From Gemmatimonadota bacterium (GTDB lineage Bacteria; Gemmatimonadota; Gemmatimonadetes; Palauibacterales; Palauibacteraceae): a stretch of DNA of 6,374 nucleotides. Below the pieces are notes generated by a model. That model saw only the letters and a program-made list of their open reading frames with translations, made no database searches and was not told the origin of the DNA. Shown here piece after piece: positions 6,132 to 6,374 of the stretch (positions within the stretch are counted from its first letter, which is position 1; every line of letters starts with the position of its first letter). Where the stretch lies: positions 1-6,374 of the forward strand of contig JARFPW010000233.1 of the NCBI GenBank assembly GCA_029288095.1. Reading direction: 5' to 3'. The position numbers were made by a program, and so were the translations under genes.

Positions 6132-6374
6132 AAGGAGCGGCGAGCGGGGCAAACGCCTCGTACCGGCAAACGTCTTGCAAACTGCGGCGACCGGCTGATG
6201 GGGGAGCGGGGCCCGAGACAGGCTATTGAGTTCAGAATCGACTACCCGTTGACCAGGGGCCGGCGAGGGGCTGCCGTATGGGTAACACACCGATTCGGAA
6301 AATTCTGTGGACCCCGTGCATCAGGGAGACGCAGCGCAGCTCCGGGAACGGTTAGTTATCGGCCGGCTGTACCT
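6132..6374. other. Upstream intergenic region without a supported gene
   Basis: Apart from the GCAAAC repeats, this region holds only a 9-bp direct repeat GAGCGGGGC (6142-6150 and 6204-6212). A plus-strand frame from an ATG at 6198 stays open to the window edge (59 codons), but it has no ribosome site and an Arg/Gly-rich product with no family likeness. No terminator of an upstream gene was recognised. Confidence 0.5.
6149..6182. repeat. Three GCAAAC direct repeats upstream of the promoter
   Basis: GCAAAC occurs at 6149, 6166 and 6177 (GTTTGC on the transcribed strand), the first two inside GGCAAACG. They lie roughly 55 to 85 bp upstream of the predicted transcription start, where activators commonly bind. 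The spacing is uneven (17 and 11 bp). Confidence 0.4.

Noticed and set aside
5976..6290. Minus-strand open frame of 104 codons upstream of flp
   Set aside because: It runs across the predicted promoter and the AT-rich island, has no ribosome site, and its product shows no domain or sensible composition.
6198..6374. Plus-strand frame open to the right edge (59 codons)
   Set aside because: There is no Shine-Dalgarno or promoter, and the product is Arg/Gly-rich with no recognisable family. It is probably chance in GC-rich DNA, though the right edge prevents a full check.

Overview
The window holds the front part of a tad/cpa locus, which encodes the Flp (type IVc) tight-adherence pilus machine. 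Everything recognisable is on the minus strand, so transcription runs from right to left. The order is Flp pilin, prepilin peptidase (CpaA/TadV), CpaB/RcpC, the secretin CpaC/RcpA, CpaE/TadZ and the ATPase CpaF/TadA, which runs off the left edge. The GC-rich sequence and an outer-membrane secretin with a signal peptide point to a Gram-negative-type (diderm) bacterium with high-GC DNA. The sequence alone does not fix the phylum. No transposase, integrase, tRNA, rRNA or CRISPR was seen.

Layout from the right. Bases 6132-6374 carry no convincing gene; they contain three GCAAAC direct repeats just upstream of a promoter. The promoter lies at 6103-6131: TTGTCC, 17 bp, TATAAT with a TGn extended -10, reading leftward. 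An imperfect inverted repeat (6094-6118) surrounds its -10 box. A leader of about 270 nt (5828-6095) with two back-to-back hairpins precedes a strong Shine-Dalgarno and the pilin gene (5633-5827). A strong 14-bp-stem hairpin (5582-5614) sits directly after the pilin stop codon. Next come cpaA (4992-5507, start revised to an internal GTG), a 137-nt gap, and then a tightly packed block: cpaB and cpaC overlap by one base (TAATG), cpaE follows after 34 nt, and cpaF overlaps cpaE by one base (TGATG).

How the parts work together (family knowledge): CpaA cleaves the pilin after Gly14. CpaF powers pilus assembly at the inner membrane. CpaE positions the machine. The CpaC secretin forms the outer-membrane channel, and CpaB is a periplasmic partner of the secretin. 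The platform proteins TadB and TadC would be expected to the left of the window. The hairpin after flp would let the abundant pilin be made in excess of the low-copy machine parts.

I see no new system here. The core is a canonical Tad locus. The less ordinary points are the strand-specific hairpin after the pilin, the structured leader with its possible operator, the Asp-rich tail of the secretin, and the degenerate receiver and P-loop of CpaE.
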